This document shows positions 15,701 through 23,834 of a stretch of DNA of 44,208 bases, in pieces. Source of the stretch: JAABRU01 sp050180235 (GTDB taxonomy: Bacteria; Desulfobacterota; Desulfobacteria; Desulfobacterales; Desulfococcaceae); NCBI GenBank assembly GCA_050180235.1, contig JBFXEJ010000046.1, positions 1 to 44,208 of the forward strand. The letters are read 5' to 3'. The stretch's first letter is position 1; each line of letters opens with the position of its first letter. The position numbers were made by a program, and so were the translations under genes. Below the pieces are notes generated by a model. That model worked only from the letters and a program-made list of their open reading frames with translations, was not told the origin of the DNA and did no database searches.

Positions 15701-18154
15701 ATGATTCTGCCCAGGATTTTACGCAAAGACGGTTCCGATCCGTCCAGACTGTTACTTCCGCTCCTGCCCCTGCGGGATATTGTGGTATTTCCCTACATGG
15801 TGGCTCCCCTGTTTGTGGGGAGATCCAAATCCGTGAATGCGCTCGCGGATGCCATGAACCATGAAAAAAGTGTTTTCCTCTCCACACAGAAAAAACCGAC
15901 TGTGGACAATCCCGGACAGCAGGATATCTGTGAAGTGGGGACTATCGGAACAGTTCTGCAGCTTCTGCGTCTGCCGGACGGAACTGTCAAAGCCCTGGTG
16001 GAGGGAAGAGCCAGAGGCCGCATAGCGGGTTTCATACGCAACGATGATTTTTTCCAGGTGAAAGTCGAACTGATGCAGGAAATGCAGACATCAGATGCCG
16101 AGAGCATGGCTCTGAGCCGTTCTGTGCTGGAAGCTTTCAGGGAATATGCAAAGGTCAACAAAAATATTTCCGGGGATCTGCTGGCCAATGTCGCTGCCAT
16201 TACAGAGATTTCAAAACTTTCTGATACAGTTGCCGCTCATTTTTCCTTTAAAATAGAGGACAGGCAGAAACTGCTGGAAAGTGTTTCCCTCAAGGACCGG
16301 CTGACCATGCTGCTGAAACTGATCCGTATGGAAATAGAAGTTTTTCAGGTGGATCAGCGGATCAAGGGCCGCGTAAAAGATCAGATGGAAAAAACACAGA
16401 AAAACTACTATCTGAACGAACAGATGCGGGCCATCAAAAAGGAAATGGGCGCAGAAGAGGATCCGGTCGATGATTTGAAGGATCTGGAAAAGAGGATCCG
16501 GCGCAAACGCATGTCCAAAGAGGCCGCGTCCAAAGCCTGGCAGGAGTTCAAAAAACTCAAACAGATGACACCCATGTCCGCGGAAGCCACTGTGGTGCGC
16601 AATTATATTGAATGGATTATCAGCCTGCCCTGGTTTGAGCGCAGCAGGGTCTGCAATGATCTGGATACTGCTGAAAAAATTCTCAATGAGGATCATTATG
16701 GTCTGGAAAAACCCAAGGAGCGCATACTGGAATATCTGGCGGTACAGACCCTGGTCAAAAAACTCCGCGGCCCCATTCTCTGTCTGGTCGGCCCTCCGGG
16801 TGTGGGAAAAACATCCATTGCCAAATCCGTGGCACGCGCAACCGGACGGAAATTTGTCCGTCTTTCCTTGGGAGGTGTGCGGGATGAGGCTGAAATACGC
16901 GGTCATCGGCGCACCTATATCGGTGCCATGCCCGGCAAAGTCATCCAGTCCCTGAAAAAAGTCGGGGTCAGCAATCCTGTGTTCTGTCTGGATGAAGTGG
17001 ACAAAATGAGCATGGATTTCCGGGGTGATCCCTCTGCAGCGCTGCTGGAAGTGCTGGATCCGGAACAGAATTACAATTTCAATGATCATTATATGGATCT
17101 GGATTATGATCTGTCTGAAATTCTGTTCATCACCACTGCCAATACCCTGCCGGATATTCCCCTTCCCCTGCAGGATCGTATGGAAATCATCCGTCTGGCC
17201 GGATACACAGAATTTGAAAAATACAATATAGCCAAAAAATTTCTCATTCCCAAACAGATTGAGGCCAATGGTCTGGCAGGAAAGGACATTGTGTTTTCCC
17301 AGAACTCGGTCTATACCATTATCCGCAACTATACCCGTGAGGCGGGTGTGCGGAATCTGGAAAGGGAAATTTCATCTGTATGCAGGAAAAATGCGCGTGA
17401 ATTTCTGAAAAACAAAGACCAGAATTTCCATATTTCGGAAAAATCCATTCCAAAATTTCTGGGGCCCAAACGCTTCCGTTTCGGCCAGATAGAGGAAAAG
17501 GATCAGGTTGGACTGGTGACAGGACTGGCCTGGACCCAGGTGGGCGGAGAACTGCTTAACATTGAAACCCTGCTTATGCCCGGAAAAGGCAAACTCATTG
17601 TTACGGGCAAACTTGGGGATGTGATGAAGGAATCTGCACAGGCTGCAGTGAGTTATGCCCGTTCCCGTGCCAATATCCTGTCCATTGAAAGCAATTTTCA
17701 CAGTGAATATGACATGCACATTCATGTGCCTGAAGGCGCTACCCCCAAAGACGGCCCGTCCGCGGGAATTGCCATGTGCACATCCATTGTGTCTGCCGTA
17801 AGCCGCAGACCGGTTTACCGGGATATTGCCATGACCGGAGAAATCACGCTCCGGGGACGCGTGCTTCCCATTGGCGGTTTAAAGGAAAAAATTCTGGCCG
17901 CGCACAGGGGAGGAATCAAAAAGGTTCTGATTCCCAAAGAAAATGAAAAAGATCTCAAGGATATTCCTGCTTCTGTATCCAAACAGCTTGAAATCATAGC
18001 GGTGGAACATATGGACGAGGTTCTGTTTCATGCCCTGCTGCCGAATAAAGTGGATAATGGGCTTGCACCTCCGGAAAAGAGTGATATTCCTTTGGGAATC
18101 ATTGTGCCGGAACAGGTGGAAAACACAGGACAGCCCACAGCCACCATCAACTGA
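15701..18154 (+). CDS. lon: ATP-dependent protease Lon
   Basis: An 817-aa LonA protease. The N-terminal substrate-binding domain opens with LPLLPLRDIVVFPYMVAPLFVGR. The AAA+ module has Walker A GPPGVGKTS at about 364. The C-terminal peptidase has the Ser-Lys dyad in PKDGPSAG (S687) and GGLKEKILAAHRGG (K730). The start at 15701 lacks a strong ribosome-binding site. The 78-nt gap from clpX contains a weak hairpin region, so lon may have its own signal, but it completes the tig-clpPX-lon cluster on the same strand. The C-terminal tail after the peptidase (about 35 residues) is slightly longer than usual. Confidence 0.97.
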   Translation: MILPRILRKDGSDPSRLLLPLLPLRDIVVFPYMVAPLFVGRSKSVNALADAMNHEKSVFLSTQKKPTVDNPGQQDICEVGTIGTVLQLLRLPDGTVKALVEGRARGRIAGFIRNDDFFQVKVELMQEMQTSDAESMALSRSVLEAFREYAKVNKNISGDLLANVAAITEISKLSDTVAAHFSFKIEDRQKLLESVSLKDRLTMLLKLIRMEIEVFQVDQRIKGRVKDQMEKTQKNYYLNEQMRAIKKEMGAEEDPVDDLKDLEKRIRRKRMSKEAASKAWQEFKKLKQMTPMSAEATVVRNYIEWIISLPWFERSRVCNDLDTAEKILNEDHYGLEKPKERILEYLAVQTLVKKLRGPILCLVGPPGVGKTSIAKSVARATGRKFVRLSLGGVRDEAEIRGHRRTYIGAMPGKVIQSLKKVGVSNPVFCLDEVDKMSMDFRGDPSAALLEVLDPEQNYNFNDHYMDLDYDLSEILFITTANTLPDIPLPLQDRMEIIRLAGYTEFEKYNIAKKFLIPKQIEANGLAGKDIVFSQNSVYTIIRNYTREAGVRNLEREISSVCRKNAREFLKNKDQNFHISEKSIPKFLGPKRFRFGQIEEKDQVGLVTGLAWTQVGGELLNIETLLMPGKGKLIVTGKLGDVMKESAQAAVSYARSRANILSIESNFHSEYDMHIHVPEGATPKDGPSAGIAMCTSIVSAVSRRPVYRDIAMTGEITLRGRVLPIGGLKEKILAAHRGGIKKVLIPKENEKDLKDIPASVSKQLEIIAVEHMDEVLFHALLPNKVDNGLAPPEKSDIPLGIIVPEQVENTGQPTATIN

Positions 18155-18200
18155 ATCCGCAGGTTTTCAGGTTACGGATTTTTTTGTCATAAAATATCAA

Positions 18201-18236
18201 CTGCCTGCTGTGAAGTCACTGCTTCACAGCAGGCAG
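18201..18236. terminator. 15-bp perfect stem hairpin after lon
   Basis: CTGCCTGCTGTGAAG, a 6-nt loop, then its exact complement. It starts 47 nt after the lon stop. No T-run follows, so termination is uncertain, though it could also protect the lon mRNA 3' end. Confidence 0.5.
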
Positions 18237-18344
18237 TCCGGTTTCATACCTTTGAATTTCCTCTTTCTGAACTCAGTTCTGCCTTATCCTGACACCAATG
18301 GTATTTTAAAAATTTCCGGTTCCCTTAATTTTCAAAAATATTTC

Positions 18345-18490
18345 GGTAGTGGTACAAATCTGTTGATCCAAAAATTCCCCTCCCCCGGTGGGAGGGGTCA
18401 GGGGAGGGGGATAATCAGTGATGTTTTCACCCTCCCCCTGCCCCTCCCTTAAGGGAGGAGAGACCTTATCAACGGATTTGACCCACTACC
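18345..18490. mobile_element. MITE with 8-bp target-site duplication
   Basis: A 146-bp non-coding element with terminal inverted repeats GGTAGTGG.ACAAATCTGTTGAT and its imperfect complement ATCAACGGATTTGACCCACTACC. The inside is an inverted C-rich/G-rich block (CCCCTCCCCC ... GGGAGGGG and reverse). It is flanked on both sides by the identical octamer AATATTTC (18337-18344 and 18491-18498), as a target-site duplication would be. No transposase lies inside, so it must have moved in trans. Confidence 0.82.
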
Positions 18491-18514
18491 AATATTTCTT
18501 TGCATATCCCCGGA

Positions 18515-18533
18515 AACCGGCAGGATGCCGGTT
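18515..18533. other. Small hairpin upstream of the PLP enzyme promoter
   Basis: AACCGGCA, loop GGA, TGCCGGTT. It lies between the MITE and the promoter; function unknown. I see no SAM-riboswitch-like structure. Confidence 0.35.
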
Positions 18534-18578
18534 CTGCAATCCTGCACAGGTTATTTTTTCACAACCCCTTACGGCAAG

Positions 18579-18606
18579 TTGACAAAATAAAATTATCCGT
18601 TATAAT
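18579..18606 (+). promoter_or_regulatory. Near-consensus sigma-70 promoter
   Basis: TTGACA at 18579-18584, a 16-bp spacer, then TATAAT at 18601-18606: both hexamers are perfect. It points at the PLP enzyme gene, giving a leader of about 75-80 nt. Confidence 0.75.
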
Positions 18607-18690
18607 CAAAAATTTTTCATCTCTGAGAAAGAGTGCAGGCATAATTGGACAATTCAGTCCAAAAGACCAACAATAGCAAAGGAGTTTAAT

Positions 18691-19854
18691 ATGTCAGACA
18701 ATACAGACTGGAGACTGGAGACAAAACTGGTTCACGCGGGAGAGCCGGAAAAACGGATTGAGGGCGCTGTTTCCATGCCCGTATTCCAGTCTTCCACTTT
18801 TGAATACACAGGACAGGATGATTATAATGAACTGAAATACATCCGCCTGAACAACACCCCAAACCATGCAGTGCTTCACAAAAAACTGGCGGCTTTGGAA
18901 AACGGACAGTCCGCAGTGGTCATGTCCAGCGGCATGGCTGCGATTTCCACCGTGCTTCTGGCAATTCTCAGGCCCGGAGATCATCTGCTGGCCCAGGACT
19001 GCCTTTACGGAGGAACCCATGAACTGATTTGCAAAGATTTGGCGGAACTGGGCATTGCATATGATTTGATTGAAGGGGACAAACCGCGCACATGGGAAGA
19101 AAAAATCCGTCCGGAAACCAAAGTTGTCTATCTGGAAAGCCTGAGCAATCCCCTGCTGCAGGTTCCTGATCTGAAAGCCGCGGTCAGTTTTGCACAAAAA
19201 CACGGTCTGATTTCCCTGATTGACAATACCTTTACCAGTCCGGTCAATTTCCGCCCCCTTGAACACGGTTTTGACATTTGCCTGCACAGTTGCACCAAAT
19301 ATCTTAACGGACATACAGACATTGTGGCAGGAGCGGCCATCGGCTCTGCGGAAATGATTAAAAAAATCACCCGAAAACTCAATCATCTGGGCGGATCGCT
19401 TGATCCCCATGCCTGTTTTCTTCTGCACCGGGGAATCAAAACCCTGGCCCTGCGCGTGAGATGCCAGAATGAAAACGCCATGCAGGTGGCAAAATTTCTG
19501 AGCAGTCACAATGCAGTGCAGCGTGTGTATTATCCGGGGCTGGAAAGCCATCCGGGTCATGAACGTGCGCGGGAACTGTTTGCGGGTTTCGGCGGAATGC
19601 TCAGTTTTGAAGTCAAAGGCGGACTGGAAAAAGCGGAAAAGGTTATGGGCGGTCTCCGCATTCCCATTATCGCGCCCAGTCTGGGGGGAGTGGAAAGTCT
19701 GATTACCCGTCCGGCAACAACTTCCCATTCCGGCATGTCACAGCAGGACAGGGAAAAAGCAGGAATCAGCGACAGTCTGATCCGGGTTTCTGTTGGCATT
19801 GAAGCGGTTGAGGATCTGATAGCGGATTTTGCACAGGCACTGGATCGCTTGTGA
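18691..19854 (+). CDS. Trans-sulfuration family PLP enzyme (cystathionine lyase/synthase or methionine gamma-lyase type)
   Basis: A 387-aa Cys/Met-metabolism PLP enzyme. The internal aldimine lysine is in HSCTKYLNGHTD (K203), with DNTFTSPVNFRPLEHGFD before it and the cofactor/substrate loops LESLSNPLLQV and SLGGVESLITRPA after. These features fit the family that splits or makes cystathionine, or cleaves methionine. Eyeballing cannot separate gamma-synthase, gamma-lyase, beta-lyase and methionine gamma-lyase activities. ATG 18691 has AAAGGAG at proper spacing, and a strong promoter lies upstream at 18579-18606. It appears to be a single-gene unit facing the Uma2 gene on the other strand. Confidence 0.9.
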   Translation: MSDNTDWRLETKLVHAGEPEKRIEGAVSMPVFQSSTFEYTGQDDYNELKYIRLNNTPNHAVLHKKLAALENGQSAVVMSSGMAAISTVLLAILRPGDHLLAQDCLYGGTHELICKDLAELGIAYDLIEGDKPRTWEEKIRPETKVVYLESLSNPLLQVPDLKAAVSFAQKHGLISLIDNTFTSPVNFRPLEHGFDICLHSCTKYLNGHTDIVAGAAIGSAEMIKKITRKLNHLGGSLDPHACFLLHRGIKTLALRVRCQNENAMQVAKFLSSHNAVQRVYYPGLESHPGHERARELFAGFGGMLSFEVKGGLEKAEKVMGGLRIPIIAPSLGGVESLITRPATTSHSGMSQQDREKAGISDSLIRVSVGIEAVEDLIADFAQALDRL

Positions 19855-19874
19855 AGCTGGGGAGTGGCATGGGA

Positions 19875-20714
19875 TTACACATGTTCCGGATCTATGCCAA
19901 GTTCCCGCAGACGGGCAGCCAGCCTTTCTGAGCGTTCCCGCTCCTGAAGAGCTTTCTGCGCTTCCTGCTGGGCTCTTTGTGCTTCCTGCTGGGCTCTTTG
20001 TGCTTCCCGCTGGGCTCTTTGCGATTCCTCTCTGGCTTTCTGTGCCTCCTGCTGTGCAATGGACAGAGCCTCCAGAGCCTCATGCAGGGAAGGAACCGCT
20101 TTTCCGGATTTTGCATCTATGACCCGGATGTATTCATTTTCCCGTTTCAGAAATGCGTCCAGTTCCCTGCTGTACAGACGGCCCTGCTCATCCGGAAGAA
20201 TGCGGTTGTCATCCCGTTCATACAGGCGGAAACCGGCCAAAGGAATTTCCATATATTCATTCAGGGGATCAAAAATAAAATACTCCCGCACTCCCAATGA
20301 TGCATAAAGCATTGGTTTTACAATCATATCATCCATCATGGAGGATTTGGATGTGACTTCAAAAATCACACTGGGACAGATTTTTTCCTCCCAAAGTTTG
20401 TAAGTCCGGCGTTCATGGTTTCCGCATCCGAAAATGACCATAACATCCGGGGCTTTGCAGGCTTTGGGGTTTCCCTTTTCATAATAGAAAAACATATCCG
20501 CTGCCACATACACATCCCCGCGCTGCCCAAAAAATTCGCGCAGGGAGCCATACAAATCCAGTGATGCCCTGACATGAAACCCTGTCTCTCCCATAGGTTC
20601 TCCGTCTGATTCCGGGTAAAAAATTTCCGCCTCATCTGTTTCCGGAAAATGAAAATTCATTGCCGGAAAAACAGGATGCTGCGGGGTTCTGATCGGTTCT
20701 GCCAATGCTTCCAT
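19875..20714 (-). CDS. Uma2 family (DUF820) nuclease-like protein with coiled-coil tail
   Basis: A 279-aa Uma2/DUF820 protein with a PD-(D/E)XK-like core. The block APDVMVIFGC...KICPSVIFEVTSKSS...KPMLYASLGVREYFIFDP carries the PDV, E-x-T/S and Y-x-x-x-G-V-x-E/Y-Y motifs of the family. The C-terminal 80 residues are low complexity, with AQREAQRAQQEAQRAQQEAQ-type repeats coded by 21-bp direct repeats that form a predicted coiled coil. I chose ATG 20714 (AGAGGTGG just upstream); the longer frame from 20858 runs into the CACAGAGAACACAGAG repeat. Function unknown; these proteins are multicopy in filamentous and environmental bacteria. Confidence 0.84.
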   Translation of the reverse strand: MEALAEPIRTPQHPVFPAMNFHFPETDEAEIFYPESDGEPMGETGFHVRASLDLYGSLREFFGQRGDVYVAADMFFYYEKGNPKACKAPDVMVIFGCGNHERRTYKLWEEKICPSVIFEVTSKSSMMDDMIVKPMLYASLGVREYFIFDPLNEYMEIPLAGFRLYERDDNRILPDEQGRLYSRELDAFLKRENEYIRVIDAKSGKAVPSLHEALEALSIAQQEAQKAREESQRAQREAQRAQQEAQRAQQEAQKALQERERSERLAARLRELGIDPEHV

Positions 20715-20768
20715 GTCCACCTCTCTTTGCACCGGTTTCAATCCGGAAATTCTTTTGTATATCAATTG

Positions 20769-20818
20769 TTTCCCACAGAGAACACAGAGTTTTTCCACAG
20801 AGAGCACAGAGAATTTTT
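20769..20818 (+). repeat. TTTCCCACAGAG... repeat near the Uma2 start
   Basis: Two diverged units of TTTCCCACAGAGAACACAGAG, the same family as at 3346 and 3807. They lie in the Uma2 upstream region and make an in-frame but spurious N-terminal extension. Confidence 0.7.
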
Positions 20819-20905
20819 CGCATCTTTTTAAAAACCTTAAAAACCGAATTTTTTTCAAAAAAAATCAAGTTATTATGCTTCTGTCAGTCTTGCATCTGTG
20901 CATTG

Positions 20906-20940
20906 CAAAAACCGGATTTTTCCAAAAAATCCGGTTTTTG
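20906..20940. terminator. Hairpin terminator, 3' side of ETF-QO
   Basis: CAAAAACCGGATTTTT and its complement with a short CCA loop, with A and T tracts on both sides. It is just past the stop of the minus-strand ETF-QO gene. The same hairpin type occurs at 1326 and 9446. Confidence 0.6.
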
Positions 20941-20957
20941 TGCTGACATATAAAAAA

Positions 20958-22619
20958 TCAGGCCATACGGTATCCCGGCCCTTCCCCGCCTTCTGGACAG
21001 GTCCATGTGATATTGCCAAAGGGATCTTTAATATCACAGGTTTTGCAGTGCAGGCAGTTGGAAGGATTGAGTTTCAGTTTTACGCTGTCTCCCTCTGTTT
21101 CGATTTCATACACACTGCCCGGACAGAAGAGCGTGCAGGGACTGCCATATTTGGGATAACATTCCCTGATGCACAACTCTTTGTCATGAATCAGAATATG
21201 GGAAGGCTGATCCTCCCGGTGCATGGTTTTGGACAGATACACTCCCGTGAGTTTGTCCGCATACAGCACATTGTCAATGGATTTGGGATCAACCCAGTAG
21301 GGTTTGCGGCAGTTTTTCACTGGTTTCAGAGTTGAACTGTCCGGTTCCGTAAGCATGAAATCCCGGATGCCCCGTCCTTTGGTGACATACTGGGAACCCA
21401 GATAAAGCAGTTTCAGCAGTCCTTTTTTGGCAAGTCCCTGCGCAAAATTGCGGCCTTCCAGCATTTCTGCTCCGGCCCAGCTTTCTTTGAAAAGCCGGGG
21501 ATATTCCCCCAGGCTTTCCTCATCAAACTTTTCTTTTTCCAGAGCACTCATACAGGCTTCTGCAGCGAGCATTCCGGATTTCATGGCAATATGAATCCCT
21601 TTCAGGGCCGGTGTATTGTGCATGGCTGCGGCTCCGCCGATGAACATGGCTCCGTCAACGGCCAGTTTCGGCATGGAAAAATATCCGCCGGTTGACACGG
21701 TTCTTGCACCCTGTTCAATGACCTTTCCTTCTTTTATAATTTCGGCCACAAAAGGATGCTGCTTGAATTTCAGAAATTCCTCATAGGGATCTATCAGGGG
21801 ATTTTCATAGCAAAGTGCTGTGAGAAAGCCGATGGCAATGCGGTTTTCCTTCATTTCATAAATAAAGCCTCCGCCCGGAGTATTAAAACCCAGCGGATAG
21901 CCCGCGAAATGAATGTCATTTCCCCTGCTGGAGGAGAAATAATTTTTCTCCGGCAGTTGAATTACTTCCTTGATGCCGGTTTCAAAGACCTGGGGCATTC
22001 TGCCGGAAAAAAGACCGAGTTTATCCGCAACAGATTTCACCAGACTGCCTCTGGCACCCTCTGCAAACACCGTGATTTTTGCCATAATGTCAACACCGGG
22101 TTCAAAGTTTGCTTTGGGATTTCCGTTTTTATCCAGTCCCTTGTCACCGGTGCGTATGCCGGTAACGGTTTTTCCGTCTGATGCAAAAAGCACTTCGGTT
22201 CCTGCAAAACCGGGAAAGAGATTCACGCCCATTTCTTCTGCAATACTGCCCAGCCACCGGGTGAACTGCGAAAGACTGATAACATGAAATCCCTTATTGT
22301 GCATATATCTGGGAACAAAGGGAATGGGATAATGCCAGTCCGGGGCCAGATAATAAAATTCATCATCCCGGACGGTTGCCTCAATGGGACATCCCTTTTG
22401 TGCATAATCCGGAATCAGTTCCTTCAGCGCAATGGGATTGAGAATCGCGCCGCTGATCGCGTGGGAACCGATTTCCGCTCCTTTTTCAATCACGGCCACT
22501 TCCATTTCCCGGTTCTGTTCTGCGGCAAGCTGTTTCAGGCGGATGGCTCCGGCCAGTCCCGCAGGCCCTGCGCCTGCAAAAAGTACATCAAAATCAATAT
22601 ATTCATGTTCTATGCTCAT
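20958..22619 (-). CDS. Electron-transfer-flavoprotein:quinone oxidoreductase (ETF-QO)
   Basis: A 553-aa iron-sulfur flavoprotein that passes electrons from reduced ETF to the membrane quinone pool, usually serving acyl-CoA or aromatic-acid oxidation. The N-terminus has an FAD dinucleotide-binding motif (DVLFAGAGPAGLAGAIRL). The C-terminal ferredoxin-like domain contributes cysteines to a 4Fe-4S cluster (CTLFCPGSVYE and NCLHCKTCDIKDP...ITWTCPEGG). I chose ATG 22619, nine to ten nt after AGGG, over GTG 22628. No etfAB genes are next to it in this window. Length is normal. It is divergent from the TSUP transporter gene. Confidence 0.95.
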   Translation of the reverse strand: MSIEHEYIDFDVLFAGAGPAGLAGAIRLKQLAAEQNREMEVAVIEKGAEIGSHAISGAILNPIALKELIPDYAQKGCPIEATVRDDEFYYLAPDWHYPIPFVPRYMHNKGFHVISLSQFTRWLGSIAEEMGVNLFPGFAGTEVLFASDGKTVTGIRTGDKGLDKNGNPKANFEPGVDIMAKITVFAEGARGSLVKSVADKLGLFSGRMPQVFETGIKEVIQLPEKNYFSSSRGNDIHFAGYPLGFNTPGGGFIYEMKENRIAIGFLTALCYENPLIDPYEEFLKFKQHPFVAEIIKEGKVIEQGARTVSTGGYFSMPKLAVDGAMFIGGAAAMHNTPALKGIHIAMKSGMLAAEACMSALEKEKFDEESLGEYPRLFKESWAGAEMLEGRNFAQGLAKKGLLKLLYLGSQYVTKGRGIRDFMLTEPDSSTLKPVKNCRKPYWVDPKSIDNVLYADKLTGVYLSKTMHREDQPSHILIHDKELCIRECYPKYGSPCTLFCPGSVYEIETEGDSVKLKLNPSNCLHCKTCDIKDPFGNITWTCPEGGEGPGYRMA

Positions 22620-22953
22620 TTTTTTCACCCTGCATTTTATTTAATGGCAAACAGTCCGGGGCAGCAACGCGTAACCCGGCAGAAGCAGATTTTCATGCAA
22701 ACACTTCTTTGTGAAATTTTTTGTCTTCGGCAGACGAAAAACTTCCGCTCATGAAATTTTTTTGCTGAAATCTTTTTCAGATTTCCTGTCACCATAACTG
22801 AAAACCGGCAAAAAGTAAACTGTATGTCTGTATGCGGAAAAAAATCCGGTTTACAGAAAAAATCACAGGATTTTATATTTCATATTGTGTTTGGGATCAA
22901 TCTGATTTATTCAGCAGTAAAAAACAATTCATTCAGAAAGGAAGATTTCTGTC
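22620..22953. other. Divergent intergenic region, ETF-QO / TSUP
   Basis: 334 bp between two divergent starts. It contains the hairpin CTGAAATC...GATTT at 22765-22784, a second copy of the one at 10834. Promoters for both genes should be here, but I cannot point to convincing hexamers. Confidence 0.5.
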
Positions 22954-23742
22954 ATGCCCCCTGTTGAGGCTTTGTCATCTTTTGTCATGTCACCGGAAAT
23001 GATCATCCTGCTGTTTTTTACAGGACTGACAGCAGGTTTTGTGGATTCCATTGCCGGAGGCGGGGGACTGATTACCCTGCCGGTTCTGCTTTCTGTGGGA
23101 CTTCCGCCGCAACTGGCTCTGGGAACGAACAAGCTGCAGGGCTCTTTTGGAACTCTTTCGGCTGCATACAATTTTATTGTGAAAAAGCAGGTGGTTCTGA
23201 AAGAAGCTTTTCTGGGTGCTGTTTTTACACTCATCGGGGCCGGAACCGGGGCATGGGCAGTGCAGCGGCTGGATCCGGCTTTTCTCCGGCATCTTGTTCC
23301 TGTTCTGCTGGTTCTGGTGTTGCTCTATACTTTTTTTTCCAAAACAATGGGATATGAGGAGCGGAAACCCCGGATGGGGCAGAAAGGTTTTTTTGTCATC
23401 TTTGGACTGGGGCTTGGTTTTTATGACGGATTTTTCGGCCCCGGAACCGGTTCCTTCTGGACAGCCGCACTCTGCATTCTTTTGGGATACAATATGACCC
23501 GTGCGGCAGGATATACGCGGATAATGAATTTTACCAGCAATGTCGTTGCATTGTCCATGTTTGTTTACGGAGGAAATGTGCTTTGGATTCCGGGACTCTG
23601 CATGGCCATCGGGCAGATGATCGGCGCGCGGATTGGCTCTGATCTGGCCATCAGAAACGGTGCGGGATTTATCCGTCCGGTTTTTATGACAGTGGTGGGA
23701 CTGACCATTGCCCGTCTGGTGTATGTGAATTATTTCGTATGA
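22954..23742 (+). CDS. TSUP family (TauE/SafE) membrane exporter
   Basis: A 262-aa integral membrane protein of the TSUP family, whose members move sulfite, sulfoacetate or related anions. The signature GFVDSIAGGGGLITLPVLL...GLPPQLALGTNKLQGSFG is near the N-terminus. A second, related half (GFYDGFFGPGTGSFWTAA) reflects the internal duplication. Seven to eight hydrophobic segments are visible. ATG 22954 has AAAGGAAG upstream; a second ATG 12 codons later is possible. Substrate unknown; a sulfur oxyanion is plausible for a sulfate-reducing host but is inference. Confidence 0.92.
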   Translation: MPPVEALSSFVMSPEMIILLFFTGLTAGFVDSIAGGGGLITLPVLLSVGLPPQLALGTNKLQGSFGTLSAAYNFIVKKQVVLKEAFLGAVFTLIGAGTGAWAVQRLDPAFLRHLVPVLLVLVLLYTFFSKTMGYEERKPRMGQKGFFVIFGLGLGFYDGFFGPGTGSFWTAALCILLGYNMTRAAGYTRIMNFTSNVVALSMFVYGGNVLWIPGLCMAIGQMIGARIGSDLAIRNGAGFIRPVFMTVVGLTIARLVYVNYFV

Positions 23743-23834
23743 AATAGCAGAAAGGGGATCAAATCACCTGACCTGAACCTGACACCAGGGCTGAAAAATA
23801 TCATAAAATTGATATTATTTCATAACAGGATATT

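Noticed and set aside
18499..18690. SAM-type riboswitch before the trans-sulfuration gene
   Set aside because: The expected multi-stem core is absent; a plain consensus promoter lies about 85 bp before the gene.
20715..20858. N-terminal extension of the Uma2 protein
   Set aside because: Encoded by the dispersed CACAGAG repeat; a good ribosome-binding site precedes ATG 20714.
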